A stretch of DNA of 64,000 nt from Bacillus sp. RO3 (GCF_012911895.1 NZ_JAAXCV010000028.1:62001-126000); one strand, 5' to 3'; numbered from the stretch's first letter, positions 19,461-28,956 are shown. Numbers and translations are program-made. Notes: generated by a model not told the origin, from the sequence alone.

Positions 19461-20771
19461 TTATGAAATATCTCTTACAACAATCCTTGATCCTTCCACT
19501 TTCACGATCTTGACTTTCTCATTGGCTTGAATGAATCCACCCTCTGTCACGGCGTCAATTCTTTCATCATCGACAATTACAGTTCCAGACGGCCGTAAAG
19601 GTGTTTTCGTTACACCTTCTTTACCGATCAATTCCAATCGATTAATGTTTGATACATATCCACTTTCGGTACTTGTGGAATCTTTGAGGATGATTTTGTT
19701 GAATAGTTTCATTTTTTTACCAAACACCTTTACAAATATGATCATTGCAGCAACGGCAATAAATAAAGCGATAAGAAGAGAAATTCCCATTTGCACTACA
19801 TCGCCTCCTGCCAGAATAATACTTGCGAGAATCGCACCGATTCCAAGACCCCCTGCAATGCCCCCAGGGAGGAAGAATTCCGCCACGATAAGAGCAATCC
19901 CAATGAGGAAAAGAATGATGGTTTCATATCCCGCAAGCCCAGCTACTAAATGTCCATAAAAGAATAATACAAGGGAAATCAATCCGATAGAACCGGCAAT
20001 CCCAAAACCAGGTGAGTACAACTCAACGATCAGGCCGAGGCTCGCCAACGACAGAAGGATTGGCACCACGACCGGATTGGTAATAAACCGTGCCAGCTTC
20101 TCGGCGAAGGTCTCTTCCACATTTACAACGGAAGCTCTCTCTACGCCAAGGGTTTCATATAGTGCATTCAAATTGGAGACCGTTCCTTCTGAATAGCCGA
20201 CCTGCTCCGCTTCCTTTGAACCCAGGGTCAGTAATTCACCTTTTTCAATCCCCAATTCCTCGATCACCACTGATTCATCAGCCATTGCCAAAGCCACTTG
20301 AGGATCTCTGCCGTTTGATTCAGCTGCACTCTTCATGGCAGAAAGCCAGTAGCTCTGAGCTTTCTTATCGGCGGCATTCCCTGCCTGATCAATCACTGCG
20401 GCAGAACCGATCTGACCATTGGGAACCATATAGATTTCATCTGCGTGAAGGGAAATGAATGCACCTGCCGATAAAGCATTATTATTGACAAAGGCAACCG
20501 TCTTCGTCTCCACCCCGTCAAGTAGCTGACCAATGTCACCGGCTGCCGTCACCAGACCTCCAGGTGTATCGATATCAAAAATAATCAATTCAGCATTGTT
20601 TTCTTCAGCCTCACTTATTGCCCGCTCCAGAAAAGCATGCAGTCCTTTCTCCACTTCTTTTTGAATGGGTATGACGTATACGTTCTTTTCATTCTCAGCG
20701 AAGCTCAACAAGGGCTGTAAACAACTTAATCCAAGAATCATCATGAAAAATAGAAGTAAACCTTTTTTCAA
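19461..20771 (-). CDS. yqeZ: NfeD family membrane serine protease (YqeZ)
   Basis: 436-aa ClpP-class membrane protein. It has a signal peptide (KKGLLLFFMMILGLSCL), a ClpP-like protease domain with DTPGGLV and the nucleophile region NNALSAGAF, a block of four to five hydrophobic segments (about 230-350) and a C-terminal NfeD OB-fold domain (GKEGVTKTPLRPSGTV). The family works with flotillins in the membrane; B. subtilis YqeZ is linked to resistance to the peptide sublancin. First gene of yqeZ-floA. Confidence 0.94.
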   Translation of the reverse strand: MKKGLLLFFMMILGLSCLQPLLSFAENEKNVYVIPIQKEVEKGLHAFLERAISEAEENNAELIIFDIDTPGGLVTAAGDIGQLLDGVETKTVAFVNNNALSAGAFISLHADEIYMVPNGQIGSAAVIDQAGNAADKKAQSYWLSAMKSAAESNGRDPQVALAMADESVVIEELGIEKGELLTLGSKEAEQVGYSEGTVSNLNALYETLGVERASVVNVEETFAEKLARFITNPVVVPILLSLASLGLIVELYSPGFGIAGSIGLISLVLFFYGHLVAGLAGYETIILFLIGIALIVAEFFLPGGIAGGLGIGAILASIILAGGDVVQMGISLLIALFIAVAAMIIFVKVFGKKMKLFNKIILKDSTSTESGYVSNINRLELIGKEGVTKTPLRPSGTVIVDDERIDAVTEGGFIQANEKVKIVKVEGSRIVVRDIS

Positions 20772-21037
20772 CGCAACCCCCTCGTTTCAGGTAATATTCA
20801 TTGATACCCTATGTACGGATGACCCGCTAAGATAGTTTCAACTTTTTTAAAAATGTTTCCAAAAAGCGCGACTACCACAGCACAAGGTCCATCATCATCA
20901 AATGAGGTGACGTATGTTGATGATAAGGGGACTTTATGATCATCTCCTCCTTTCATTATCAACTTCCCCGCACATATTTTCAACCTTCACCTGCTTATTT
21001 TCCATCACCATTGCCTGTATCCTGCCAAAAATAAAAA
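20772..21037 (-). other. Gene-poor gap between yqeZ and yqeY; weak small ORF
   Basis: A minus-strand frame 20798-20983 (61 codons, or about 52 from an inner ATG after GGGGAAG) encodes a protein with DDDGPCAVVVALFGNIF. I do not recognise it and its start signal is ordinary. A GGAGGAG stands nearby but leads only to a 23-codon frame. The gap should also hold the yqeZ promoter, which I could not place. Confidence 0.3.
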
Positions 21038-21065
21038 AACCGGAAAGCCATTGGGCTTCCCGGTT
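21038..21065 (-). terminator. Intrinsic terminator after yqeY
   Basis: On the minus strand AACCGGGAAGCC, a four-base loop, then GGCTTTCCGGTT followed by T residues, ten bases after the yqeY stop. It ends the rpsU-yqeY unit. Confidence 0.92.
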
Positions 21066-21074
21066 TCTTTAATC

Positions 21075-21521
21075 TTATGATAGATGTTGAAGAACAAGTT
21101 TGTTGACGAGAGCTCCATCGGCTTTCCCTTTTAATTTAGGCATGATTGCTCCCATCACTTTGCCCATGTCGGCTTTAGAAGTAGCACCTACCTCAGTTAC
21201 TGTTTCTTGAACAATGGCTGAGACTTCTTCTTCTGAAAGCTGCTTTGGCATATATATTTCGACGTAAGTCAGTTCTGTTTGAATTTTTTCAACGAGGTCG
21301 TCACGACCAGCGTTTTGAAATTCTTGGAGGGAGTCTTTCCGTTGCTTCACTTCTCGAGAAAGGACAGTCAACTCTTCGTCTTCAGAGAGTTCCTGTTTCC
21401 CATGTTTAATCGCTTCATTTTGAAGTGAAGCCTTAAGCATACGAATAACAGAAAGCTTCTCTTTTTCTTTATTTTTCATCGCTTGTTTCATATCATCATT
21501 TAAACGATTGAGAAGACTCAT
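21075..21521 (-). CDS. yqeY: GatB/YqeY domain protein
   Basis: 148-aa YqeY protein; the domain resembles the tRNA-binding tail of GatB. Typical N terminus [19 protein letters not shown] and C-terminal [19 protein letters not shown]. Its function as a stand-alone protein is unclear, but it is conserved beside rpsU. It lies 14 bp after rpsU. Confidence 0.96.
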   Translation of the reverse strand: MSLLNRLNDDMKQAMKNKEKEKLSVIRMLKASLQNEAIKHGKQELSEDEELTVLSREVKQRKDSLQEFQNAGRDDLVEKIQTELTYVEIYMPKQLSEEEVSAIVQETVTEVGATSKADMGKVMGAIMPKLKGKADGALVNKLVLQHLS

Positions 21522-21535
21522 ACTTTCACCCTCTC

Positions 21536-21709
21536 TTAGAACTTACGCTTTCTTGCAGCTTCTGATTTCTTTTTGCGTTTTACGCTTGGCTTTTCATAAA
21601 ATTCGCGCTTTCTAAACTCTTGTAAAGTTCCTGTTTTAGAAACTGAGCGTTTGAAGCGACGAAGAGCATCTTCAAGCGATTCGTTTTTACGAACAACTGT
21701 TTTTGACAT
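21536..21709 (-). CDS. rpsU: 30S ribosomal protein S21
   Basis: 57-aa basic protein [20 protein letters not shown]... ending [14 protein letters not shown], typical S21. ATG 21709 follows GGAGGGAAAGAG; an upstream in-frame codon at 21733 would start inside the ribosome binding region. First gene of rpsU-yqeY, preceded by a leader of about 200 nt. Confidence 0.99.
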   Translation of the reverse strand: MSKTVVRKNESLEDALRRFKRSVSKTGTLQEFRKREFYEKPSVKRKKKSEAARKRKF

Positions 21710-21950
21710 CTCTCTTTCCCTCCCTCCGAACACACTACACTTACATGTTCAAGTCAAGAAATGGTTTGTACCAATTTCTTAAGACGCAAGCTTAAGCGAA
21801 CGTCCTTTACTTCACCAATAGGTTATGGCTTTGCCCTTGGATCATTGTCACAAGGGGACAGAAAGTGTATGTCTTTCTTGGATGAATTCTTTACTTTGTA
21901 AAGAAATCCATGTACTTTGCCATTATAATATATGATATGCAATAGGTCAA
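21710..21950 (-). promoter_or_regulatory. rpsU promoter and long folded leader
   Basis: Promoter on the minus strand: -35 TTGACC (21950-21945), 17-bp spacer, -10 TATAAT (21927-21922), giving a leader of about 205 nt. The leader has a perfect TTCTTTAC-TTT-GTAAAGAA hairpin (21887-21905), a CTTAAG...CTTAAG element (21778-21796) and AAGAAATGG / CCAATTTCTT (21756-21780) about 50 nt before the start codon. The length and folding suggest post-transcriptional control; this is inference. Confidence 0.6.
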
Positions 21951-22041
21951 CAATTTATCATAAATCACTACTGTAATTAGGCATGTCTCACTCATTTCCC
22001 CCATACATTTGTAAAAAGCCTGCTGGTTTGGGGGGATATTC

Positions 22042-22974
22042 ATGATTCTACATATCATCGCGTTTATTTTTTTTATACTATGTTTTTTGCTTGGAATGAC
22101 TTGGCTGCGGTCAGGGCTTTTTAATATTGCCAATCAGAAAATAAAGAAATGGCTTCATTATTTAACGGAAACCCCTGGTAAGGGTGTCCTTACGGGAACC
22201 GTTGTGACAGCCTTTATACACAGCAGCTCTGCCGTAATGGTCCTCACTGTCGGCCTTGCTTCATCGGGCTTGATACCCTTCAGGCAGACGATCGGAATCA
22301 TGCTCGGTTCAAATATTGGAACGACGTTCACCCTTGAGATGTTCACAATGGACATGAATTACCTTATCGTCCCTTCCATGGTCATTGGATGCATCCTGTA
22401 TTTTTCCCGCACCCCATCTATCAGAAGTACGGGAATGATATGTATCGGGTTCGGACTAATCTTTACGTCCATCCGCGCCATTCAGTGGCTTGCTACTCCT
22501 CTAACGACCCATCCATCCTTGCGTGCATATATCGTTGAGGTAAACGAGCACGTTCTGCTGGCTCTTGGAATCGGCTGTGTATTAACGGCCATCATTCAAT
22601 CCAGCACTGTGGTGACAGGAGTGACAATGGGATTTCTGGCTGTTGGTTCCATCGATCTGCACGCTGGAATCACCATTATGCTGGGAGCGAATGTAGGAAC
22701 CTGCATTACCGCTTTTATTGCAAGTATCGGTGGTGGTATACAAGCAAAATTGACGGCTTACGCCCACATATGGCTGAACGTGATCGGGGTTGCCCTTTTT
22801 GTTCCGTTTATCCCATTACTGGCATGGTCGGTGAAGGCTTTAGCAAGTGAACCGGACTTGCAATTGGCTCACGCCAGTGTCATATTCAATCTTTTATGCT
22901 CGGTGCTTGTTCTTCCTTTCGCCAATCGATTCGCCCGTTTTATAGAAAGAATTCATCTACCAAAAAAAAGCTGA
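22042..22974 (+). CDS. yqeW: Na/Pi-cotransporter family protein (YqeW/NptA-like)
   Basis: 310-aa polytopic protein of the Na+/phosphate symporter family, without a PhoU tail. Two inverted repeat halves each carry the family motif: FIHSSSAVMVLTVG near residues 60-73 and IIQSSTVVTGVTMG near 190-203, plus GSNIGTT and GANVGTC. About eight hydrophobic segments. ATG 22042 lies after GGGGGGAT. It is divergent from rpsU and convergent with deoC. The transported ion is inferred from the family. Confidence 0.93.
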   Translation: MILHIIAFIFFILCFLLGMTWLRSGLFNIANQKIKKWLHYLTETPGKGVLTGTVVTAFIHSSSAVMVLTVGLASSGLIPFRQTIGIMLGSNIGTTFTLEMFTMDMNYLIVPSMVIGCILYFSRTPSIRSTGMICIGFGLIFTSIRAIQWLATPLTTHPSLRAYIVEVNEHVLLALGIGCVLTAIIQSSTVVTGVTMGFLAVGSIDLHAGITIMLGANVGTCITAFIASIGGGIQAKLTAYAHIWLNVIGVALFVPFIPLLAWSVKALASEPDLQLAHASVIFNLLCSVLVLPFANRFARFIERIHLPKKS

Positions 22975-22993
22975 ACGGTCATCCCCGTTCAGC
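22970..22993. terminator. Shared terminator between yqeW and deoC
   Basis: Arms GCTGAACGG / CCGTTCAGC with a six-base loop; eight T follow on the minus strand and ATCTTTCTT on the plus strand. It serves both convergent genes. Confidence 0.9.
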
Positions 22994-23003
22994 ATCTTTC
23001 TTA

Positions 23004-23675
23004 TTAATAGTCAGAGTCACTTGTTAGACCTTGTACAATTTTCACACCTGAGCTTGCTCCTAAGCGCGTAGCTCCTGCGTCGATCATTGCCTGTGCATCT
23101 TCAGCAGAGCGAACGCCACCTGATGCTTTCACACCGATATCTGGTCCCACTGTTTTTCTCATAAGAGCGATATCTTCTACAGTCGCCCCACCTGTTGAGA
23201 AGCCTGTAGATGTTTTTACATAGTCTGCTCCAGCTTCTACAGCCAGTTGACAGGCTTTCACTTTTTCTTCATCTGTAAGGAGACACGTCTCAATGATTAC
23301 CTTTGAAAGTGCTTTTCCTTTAGAAGCTGCGACAACCGCTTCTATATCACGTTTCACTAACTCGTGATCACCGCTTTTTAGTGCGCCGATATTGATGACC
23401 ATATCTACTTCTGTAGCACCTTTTTCGATTGCATCTTTCGTTTCGAATGCTTTCGTTTCAGGGGTAGAAGCTCCAAGCGGGAATCCGATTACGGTACACA
23501 CTTTTACTTCAGTACCGCTTAATAATTCACTTGAGTATTGAACCCATGTCGGGTTAACGCACACAGAAGCAAACTTGAATTCTTTCGCTTCCTGGCAAAG
23601 TACTTCTACTTGGTCTTTCGTTGATTCTGGTTTAAGTAAAGTATGATCAATCATACTTGCAATATTCTTAGTCAT
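23004..23675 (-). CDS. deoC: Deoxyribose-phosphate aldolase
   Basis: Splits 2-deoxyribose 5-phosphate into glyceraldehyde 3-phosphate and acetaldehyde. The 223-aa TIM barrel has IDHTLLKPE at the N terminus, [19 protein letters not shown] and the Schiff-base lysine segment [11 protein letters not shown], then GVKASGGVR. It stands alone here; no nupC or pdp follows. Confidence 0.98.
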   Translation of the reverse strand: MTKNIASMIDHTLLKPESTKDQVEVLCQEAKEFKFASVCVNPTWVQYSSELLSGTEVKVCTVIGFPLGASTPETKAFETKDAIEKGATEVDMVINIGALKSGDHELVKRDIEAVVAASKGKALSKVIIETCLLTDEEKVKACQLAVEAGADYVKTSTGFSTGGATVEDIALMRKTVGPDIGVKASGGVRSAEDAQAMIDAGATRLGASSGVKIVQGLTSDSDY

Positions 23676-23952
23676 TCATTATCTCTCCTTTAGCAGTTGT
23701 CCGTACCTCTCCTATCATAACAAATCAAAGAGAAAAAGACGAGTATTTCTTATTAGCATCTCCAAAAAAAGAAAACCTTTTCATTTTTTCAATCTCTTTT
23801 CTTAAGGTATTTTTCAAAAACGTTGCTGCCGCTATAAGGAGAGTATTCGTTGATTACACGGAGAGGTCTCTGTTTCCCCAGGGGCGTGAGTGATTCATTT
23901 CTATTTTCTTCTTTTAACTAGCAGCACACTTTACGAAAAGAACAAATAAAAA
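23676..23952. other. Gene-free gap between deoC and the alpha-glucosidase
   Basis: About 280 bases upstream of deoC. AT-rich, with no ORF, tRNA or strong dyad that I can support. It should hold the deoC promoter; no convincing deo operator was seen. Confidence 0.5.
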
Positions 23953-23978
23953 CACCCCCTGAACTTTATTCGGGGGTG
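23953..23978 (-). terminator. Intrinsic terminator after the alpha-glucosidase
   Basis: Arms CACCCCC / GGGGGTG and a T-rich tract on the minus strand, nine bases after the stop codon. Confidence 0.92.
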
Positions 23979-23987
23979 CACTTTCTA

Positions 23988-25652
23988 TTAGTGTAAACGA
24001 TATACTCTCGCCTCGTACGGTTTAAGAGTGAATGTACTTACCTCTTTATGGCTGTCCACAACATAGTTGTTCAACAGAAGATTCTGAGAAGAAACGGTGA
24101 GTTCACCAAGGTCACAAACGGCTTCTTTAGTGGAGAGGTTTGTAATGACAATCATGGATTGGTCATCTCCAGTACGGGTATACGCATAGATTTGCTTGTC
24201 TTTTTCAAGTAGCAGGTCATAGATTCCGTACGTGAAAACATTTTCATCCTTCTTTAGTTGGATCATTTTCTTATAGAAATTCAGAATGGAGTTTTCGTCA
24301 TTTTCCTGTGCTTTAACATTGATGGTTTTATAGTTTGGATTCACTTTCATCCACGGCGTACCATTTGTAAACCCGCTGTTCTCAGCATCAGACCATTGCA
24401 TCGGTGTCCTGCTGTTATCACGGGAAGATGCCCAGATGATTTCCATGATTTCTTTATGTGATACCCCTTCTTCTCGCTTCAGACGGTAAAGGTTCTTTAC
24501 TGCTATGTCGTCATAATCTTCAATGGATGGGAATTGAACATTGGTCATTCCGATTTCTTGACCCTGATAAATGAACGGTGTTCCCTGCATTAAGAAATAC
24601 ATGGTTGCCATGGCAGTGGCGCTTTCTCTCCAATATTCTTCATCGTTCCCCCAGGTGGAAACAACGCGGGGCTTATCATGGTTTTCAATGAACAGTGCAT
24701 TCCACCCGTTGCCTTCAAGTCCTTTTTGCCAGCGTGTCAGTACCTTCTTTAATTCCACAATATCCAAGTCGGGGTTGGTTTCAGCGTCCCATAAACCAAG
24801 ATGTTCAAATTGGAAGATCATATCCATCTTACCGTTTTCTTTTCCAACCCATAGTTCTGCTTCATCCGCTTTCACACCATTTGCTTCTCCAACAGACATG
24901 ACATCATAGTTTCCATATGTCCGATCTTTAAATTCTTGCAGGAACGTGTGGATTCCTTTCTGGTTCATATGCATATCGAAAGAAGAGACGTACTTTTCCT
25001 TTTTCGGATTCGGCATATCAGGGAGACCCGGGCGCTTCTTAATATGGCTGATGGCATCGATTCTAAATCCGTCGATCCCCTTGTCAAGCCACCAGTTAAC
25101 CGTGTCATAGAGGGCGTCCCGGACTTCTTCGTTTTCCCAGTTCAAATCCGGCTGCTTGGTAGAGAATACGTGAAGGAAATATTGATCCGTTTCTTCATCA
25201 TACTCCCAGGCAGATCCACCAAAAATGCTCTCCCAGTTATTCGGCTCTTTCCCTTTCACTCCATCTCTCCAAATATACCAGTCCCGCTTAGGACTGTTTT
25301 TAGAACTTTTGGACTCGATGAACCAAGGGTGTTCATCACTCGTATGGTTAAGTACAAGGTCGATGATCAGCTTCATCCCTCTCTTATGGACTTCATTAAG
25401 AAGTTGGTCGAAATCTTCCATCGTCCCGAAGTCCTCCATGATATCCTGATAATCAGAGATGTCATATCCATTATCATCATTTGGGGATTTATACATCGGA
25501 CAAATCCAGATTACATCGATGCCTAATTCTTTTATATAATCCAATCGTTGGATGACTCCTTGCAGATCGCCGATACCATCACCGTTTGAATCTTGAAAAC
25601 TTCTTGGATAAATTTGATATCCTACTGCTTCTTTACGCCATGCTTTTTTCAT
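23988..25652 (-). CDS. Alpha-glucosidase, GH13 (MalL/oligo-1,6-glucosidase family)
   Basis: Cytosolic alpha-glucosidase of GH13 subfamily 31, 554-555 aa. Catalytic set, counting from the first ATG: nucleophile Asp200 in GFRIDAISH, acid/base Glu257 in SVGEANG, and Asp327 in ENHDKP. Conserved region I is DLVLNHTSDEHPW. An Ala follows the nucleophile where alpha-1,6-specific enzymes usually have Val, which points to maltose or alpha-1,4 substrates. Two adjacent ATGs occur (25655 and 25652); the second has better spacing from GAGGTG. Two LacI-family-type operators upstream suggest carbon control. No sugar transporter gene adjoins. Confidence 0.95.
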   Translation of the reverse strand: MKKAWRKEAVGYQIYPRSFQDSNGDGIGDLQGVIQRLDYIKELGIDVIWICPMYKSPNDDNGYDISDYQDIMEDFGTMEDFDQLLNEVHKRGMKLIIDLVLNHTSDEHPWFIESKSSKNSPKRDWYIWRDGVKGKEPNNWESIFGGSAWEYDEETDQYFLHVFSTKQPDLNWENEEVRDALYDTVNWWLDKGIDGFRIDAISHIKKRPGLPDMPNPKKEKYVSSFDMHMNQKGIHTFLQEFKDRTYGNYDVMSVGEANGVKADEAELWVGKENGKMDMIFQFEHLGLWDAETNPDLDIVELKKVLTRWQKGLEGNGWNALFIENHDKPRVVSTWGNDEEYWRESATAMATMYFLMQGTPFIYQGQEIGMTNVQFPSIEDYDDIAVKNLYRLKREEGVSHKEIMEIIWASSRDNSRTPMQWSDAENSGFTNGTPWMKVNPNYKTINVKAQENDENSILNFYKKMIQLKKDENVFTYGIYDLLLEKDKQIYAYTRTGDDQSMIVITNLSTKEAVCDLGELTVSSQNLLLNNYVVDSHKEVSTFTLKPYEARVYRLH

Positions 25653-25680
25653 CATAACACCTCATCAAAGTATAGTAAGA

Positions 25681-25713
25681 TACAAACGCTTACATTTAAT
25701 GCAATCGTTTGCA
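25681..25713 (-). promoter_or_regulatory. Pair of LacI/CcpA-type operators upstream of the alpha-glucosidase
   Basis: 25700-25713 TGCAATCGTTTGCA and 25681-25694 TACAAACGCTTACA share the central CG and AANCG...TT design of LacI-family operators; the first is close to a perfect dyad. Their centres are 19 bp apart, about two helical turns, starting about 25 bases before the gene. They could bind CcpA, a local maltose repressor, or both. Confidence 0.6.
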
Positions 25714-25864
25714 CTATCAATTTAAAAAAAAGACCTATTCCTATTTCATTTATTTAATTAACAATAACAGTTTACAACCTTCTTCTACACTAATCAATAG
25801 ATAATTTGATTCTACACCAAAAAGACAGTGGTTACAAAGTATTATTGTAGAAAAATAAAAAAAA

Positions 25865-25887
25865 GACACCCTTTTCATTCAGGTGCC
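25865..25887 (-). terminator. Terminator after mtaB
   Basis: On the minus strand GGCACC, a ten-base loop, then GGGTGTC and eight T. It ends the dnaJ-prmA-rsmE-mtaB unit. Confidence 0.85.
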
Positions 25888-25895
25888 TTCTTCCA

Positions 25896-27230
25896 TTAGA
25901 TCACGGCTTTTTCTTCTGATTCTTCCAGGACACGTACAAATTGACCTTCGTTTAACGGATAGCCTGCCTTGGTGATTTTCACTTTTACAAGCTTCCCAAC
26001 CATATCCTCTGTTGCAGGGAATACCACTTTCAGGTAATTGTCCGTATATCCTACATATAGATCTTCTTGATAAATCTCTTCAGGTATTACTTCCAGCACT
26101 TCGTTTTCGAACCCGGAAGCATATTCTTTCGCTAATTGATTCGAAAGTTCGATTAGACGATGAACACGTTCATTCTTGATATCTTCATCAATCTGGTCGT
26201 CCATGCGTGCAGCAGGCGTTCCAGTCCGCTTCGAATACGGGAACACATGCAATTCAGAGAACTTATGTTCATTGATGAAGTTATAGGTTTCCATGAATTC
26301 TTCTTCTGTTTCGCCAGGGAAACCGACAATGACATCTGATGTAACAGCAAGTCCCGGAAGAGCCTTCTTAAGCTTTTCCAAACGCTCTGCAAAGAATTCC
26401 ATCGTATACTTTCTACGCATTCTCTTAAGGACTGTGTTGGACCCCGATTGAAGTGGAATATGCAGGTGCCTTACAACGATGTTGGATTGATCGATCACTT
26501 CAATGACTTCGTCTGTGAGCTGGCTGGCTTCGATGGAAGAAATCCTGATCCTCTTCAGACCTTTGACTTTTTGCTCCAGGTCTTTAAGGAGCATAGCAAG
26601 GTTGTAGTCTTTCATATCTTCACCGTATCCGCCAGTGTGGATGCCTGTCAGGACGATCTCTTTGTATCCGGCATCTACAAGCTGTTGAGCTTGATTGATG
26701 ACCTCTTCCGGATTACGGGATCTCATCAGCCCACGGGCCCACGGAATGATACAGAACGTACAGAAGTTGTTGCAGCCTTCCTGGATTTTAAGAGAAGCAC
26801 GAGTACGATCCGTGAAGGCAGGGACATCCAATTCTTCATAAACACGGTTCTTCATAATGTTGGTGACACCATTGATCGGTTGACGTTCTTGTTTGTATTC
26901 TTCGATGTACGTAAGCATCTTTCTTCGATCTTGTGTTCCTACCACGACATCAACGCCGGGAATGGCCATGATTTCAGCAGGAGATGTTTGGGCATAGCAT
27001 CCTGTTACACATATGACCCCATCAGGATTTTTCCTAATGGCACGACGAATGACCTGCCTGCTTTTCTTGTCTCCTGTATTCGTTACCGTACACGTGTTGA
27101 TGACATATACATCTGCGATTGAATCATACTCTACACGTTCATATCCTTCTTCTTTGAATAGTTGCCAAATGGCTTCTGTTTCGTAGTGGTTCACTTTACA
27201 CCCAAGAGTGTGAAACGCTACTGATGGCAT
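25896..27230 (-). CDS. mtaB: tRNA t6A37 methylthiotransferase MtaB
   Basis: Radical-SAM enzyme that converts t6A37 to ms2t6A in tRNAs reading ANN codons (B. subtilis YqeV). The 444-aa protein has an N-terminal UPF0004 domain with cluster cysteines in LGCKVN, NTCTVT and VTGCYAQ, the radical-SAM loop CNNFCTFC and a C-terminal TRAM domain. ATG 27230 follows GAGGTGAT, which overlaps the rsmE stop; a longer in-frame start at 27326 would lie inside rsmE and is rejected. Confidence 0.96.
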   Translation of the reverse strand: MPSVAFHTLGCKVNHYETEAIWQLFKEEGYERVEYDSIADVYVINTCTVTNTGDKKSRQVIRRAIRKNPDGVICVTGCYAQTSPAEIMAIPGVDVVVGTQDRRKMLTYIEEYKQERQPINGVTNIMKNRVYEELDVPAFTDRTRASLKIQEGCNNFCTFCIIPWARGLMRSRNPEEVINQAQQLVDAGYKEIVLTGIHTGGYGEDMKDYNLAMLLKDLEQKVKGLKRIRISSIEASQLTDEVIEVIDQSNIVVRHLHIPLQSGSNTVLKRMRRKYTMEFFAERLEKLKKALPGLAVTSDVIVGFPGETEEEFMETYNFINEHKFSELHVFPYSKRTGTPAARMDDQIDEDIKNERVHRLIELSNQLAKEYASGFENEVLEVIPEEIYQEDLYVGYTDNYLKVVFPATEDMVGKLVKVKITKAGYPLNEGQFVRVLEESEEKAVI

Positions 27231-27235
27231 TACAA

Positions 27236-27982
27236 TCACCTCATAAGTTCTAATTGATAGCTGATGGCTGAGAGGACATACAATGGAGCAGTCTCCGTCC
27301 GTAAGATTCTTGGGCCCAGCCCACATGGGATAAAACCTTCGCTCTTACACATCTCTACTTCTTTTTCTGTCAATCCACCTTCAGGACCGAATACGACCAG
27401 GACACTTTGTCCATGATCGATCGTTGACAATACCTTTGAAAGATTTCCTTTTTCTCCGGCTCTGGCCTCTTCTTCATATGCGATAAGTTTATAATCAAAC
27501 TGTTCTTGGACTAATTGTTTCAATGAAATGGGGGCAGATACTTCGGGAACAAGGAGTCTGTGAGACTGTTCCGCGGCTTCCTTGACAATTTTCTCCCAGC
27601 GCTCTACCTTTTTCTTTGCTTTCTTTTCGTCCCATTTCACAATGGAGCGATCGGCATTAAAAGGGATAAATTGAGTGGCTCCAAGCTCGGTTCCCTTTTG
27701 GAAAATCAACTCCAATTTATCCCCTTTCGGCAGTCCGCTCGCAATGGTTACTTTAATTGGCAATTCTTTCGTCGATGTTTCCCATTTTACTATTGATAAC
27801 TCCACTGCGTCACTGGAAATCGTTTCAATACGGGCAATCGCTGATGCCTGATCCTTGAAAACGACATATACCTCATCTTCTTCCTTCATTCTCATGACAC
27901 GGATCATATGATGGTAGTCGTCTCCCGTAATCATTACCGGATCATTTTCTCGATATGTGTCTTCAATAAAATATCGTTGCAT
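27236..27982 (-). CDS. rsmE: 16S rRNA (uracil-1498-N3)-methyltransferase RsmE
   Basis: SPOUT-class methyltransferase for m3U1498 of 16S rRNA (B. subtilis YqeU). The 248-aa protein has the N-terminal PUA-like region and the SPOUT signatures VFGPEGGLTEKE and LGPRILRTETAPLY. It lies between prmA and mtaB with short gaps. Confidence 0.97.
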   Translation of the reverse strand: MQRYFIEDTYRENDPVMITGDDYHHMIRVMRMKEEDEVYVVFKDQASAIARIETISSDAVELSIVKWETSTKELPIKVTIASGLPKGDKLELIFQKGTELGATQFIPFNADRSIVKWDEKKAKKKVERWEKIVKEAAEQSHRLLVPEVSAPISLKQLVQEQFDYKLIAYEEEARAGEKGNLSKVLSTIDHGQSVLVVFGPEGGLTEKEVEMCKSEGFIPCGLGPRILRTETAPLYVLSAISYQLELMR

Positions 27983-28014
27983 TCAGCTTCAACTCCACTG
28001 TTTTTACTTTCAGA

Positions 28015-28956
28015 TTACAAAGGTTTTCTGGCAATGATCGCCACCCAGTCCTCCATGACCATGATTTCTTCGATCTTAAAGCCGGCGGATTCCAATGAAT
28101 CACGTACTTCCTGCTTCTTAGGCTGGATGATTCCAGAGGTGATAAAGTACCCACCCGGTTTCACTAGTTCAAAGGCATCTTGTGTGAAGCGCAAAATAAT
28201 TTCAGCCAGGATATTCGCTACGATCACATCGGCTTGCCCGTTGACGCCATTCAATAAATTATTCGCCTCAACCGTCACAGCATCTTGGACTTTATTCAGC
28301 TTCACGTTCAATCTGGCGGAACGGACAGCTACTTCATCAAGGTCATACGCTCTTACGTTGTCTGCTGCTAACAGTGCAGCAGCAATCGATAATACACCTG
28401 AACCTGTTCCCACATCGATGACCGAATCTTGTTCTTTGACGATCCGCTCAAGTGCTTGGATACACATAACCGTTGTAGGGTGAGTACCTGTTCCAAATGC
28501 CATGCCAGGATCCAATTCAATGATGAGTTCATCACTATGGACAGGAGTATAGTCTTCCCAGGTAGGAACAATCGTGAACTTATCGGAAATTTTTACGGGA
28601 TGGTAATATTTCTTCCAAGCCGTTGCCCATTCTTCCTCATTCACTTCGGAAATCTCCACTTTGTTTTCACCAATGTCGATATCATAGGTGACTAAGTTCG
28701 TGATCCCCTGTTTAATTTCATCCACTGTTTCCCCGAGAAAACTATTTACAGGTAAATATGCCTTCACCAATACACCCTCAGCCGGGTAATCATCAGGATT
28801 GAGTTGGTAGATCTCACCAAACATATCTTCTCTTTCCTTCATTAATTCCGCGGGGTCTTCAATGACCACACCGCTTGCTCCTGATTCATGAAGAATGTTT
28901 GAAATCGGCTCAATTGCTTCATTCGTAGTAAGAATACTAATTTCTGACCATTTCAT
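28015..28956 (-). CDS. prmA: Ribosomal protein L11 methyltransferase PrmA
   Basis: SAM-dependent methyltransferase that modifies ribosomal protein L11. The 313-aa protein has an N-terminal substrate-binding domain (about 1-100) and the catalytic core with [27 protein letters not shown] and NLLNG / VANILAEII. It starts 23 bp after dnaJ. Confidence 0.98.
   Translation of the reverse strand: MKWSEISILTTNEAIEPISNILHESGASGVVIEDPAELMKEREDMFGEIYQLNPDDYPAEGVLVKAYLPVNSFLGETVDEIKQGITNLVTYDIDIGENKVEISEVNEEEWATAWKKYYHPVKISDKFTIVPTWEDYTPVHSDELIIELDPGMAFGTGTHPTTVMCIQALERIVKEQDSVIDVGTGSGVLSIAAALLAADNVRAYDLDEVAVRSARLNVKLNKVQDAVTVEANNLLNGVNGQADVIVANILAEIILRFTQDAFELVKPGGYFITSGIIQPKKQEVRDSLESAGFKIEEIMVMEDWVAIIARKPL

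Noticed and set aside
24936-25526. Long plus-strand frame opposite the alpha-glucosidase
   Set aside because: It is antisense to a gene with complete catalytic motifs, has no ribosome binding site, and its sequence is composition-driven.
26448-27122. 224-codon plus-strand frame opposite mtaB
   Set aside because: Shadow of mtaB codon usage; no ribosome binding site or recognisable motif, while the minus strand encodes a full radical-SAM protein.
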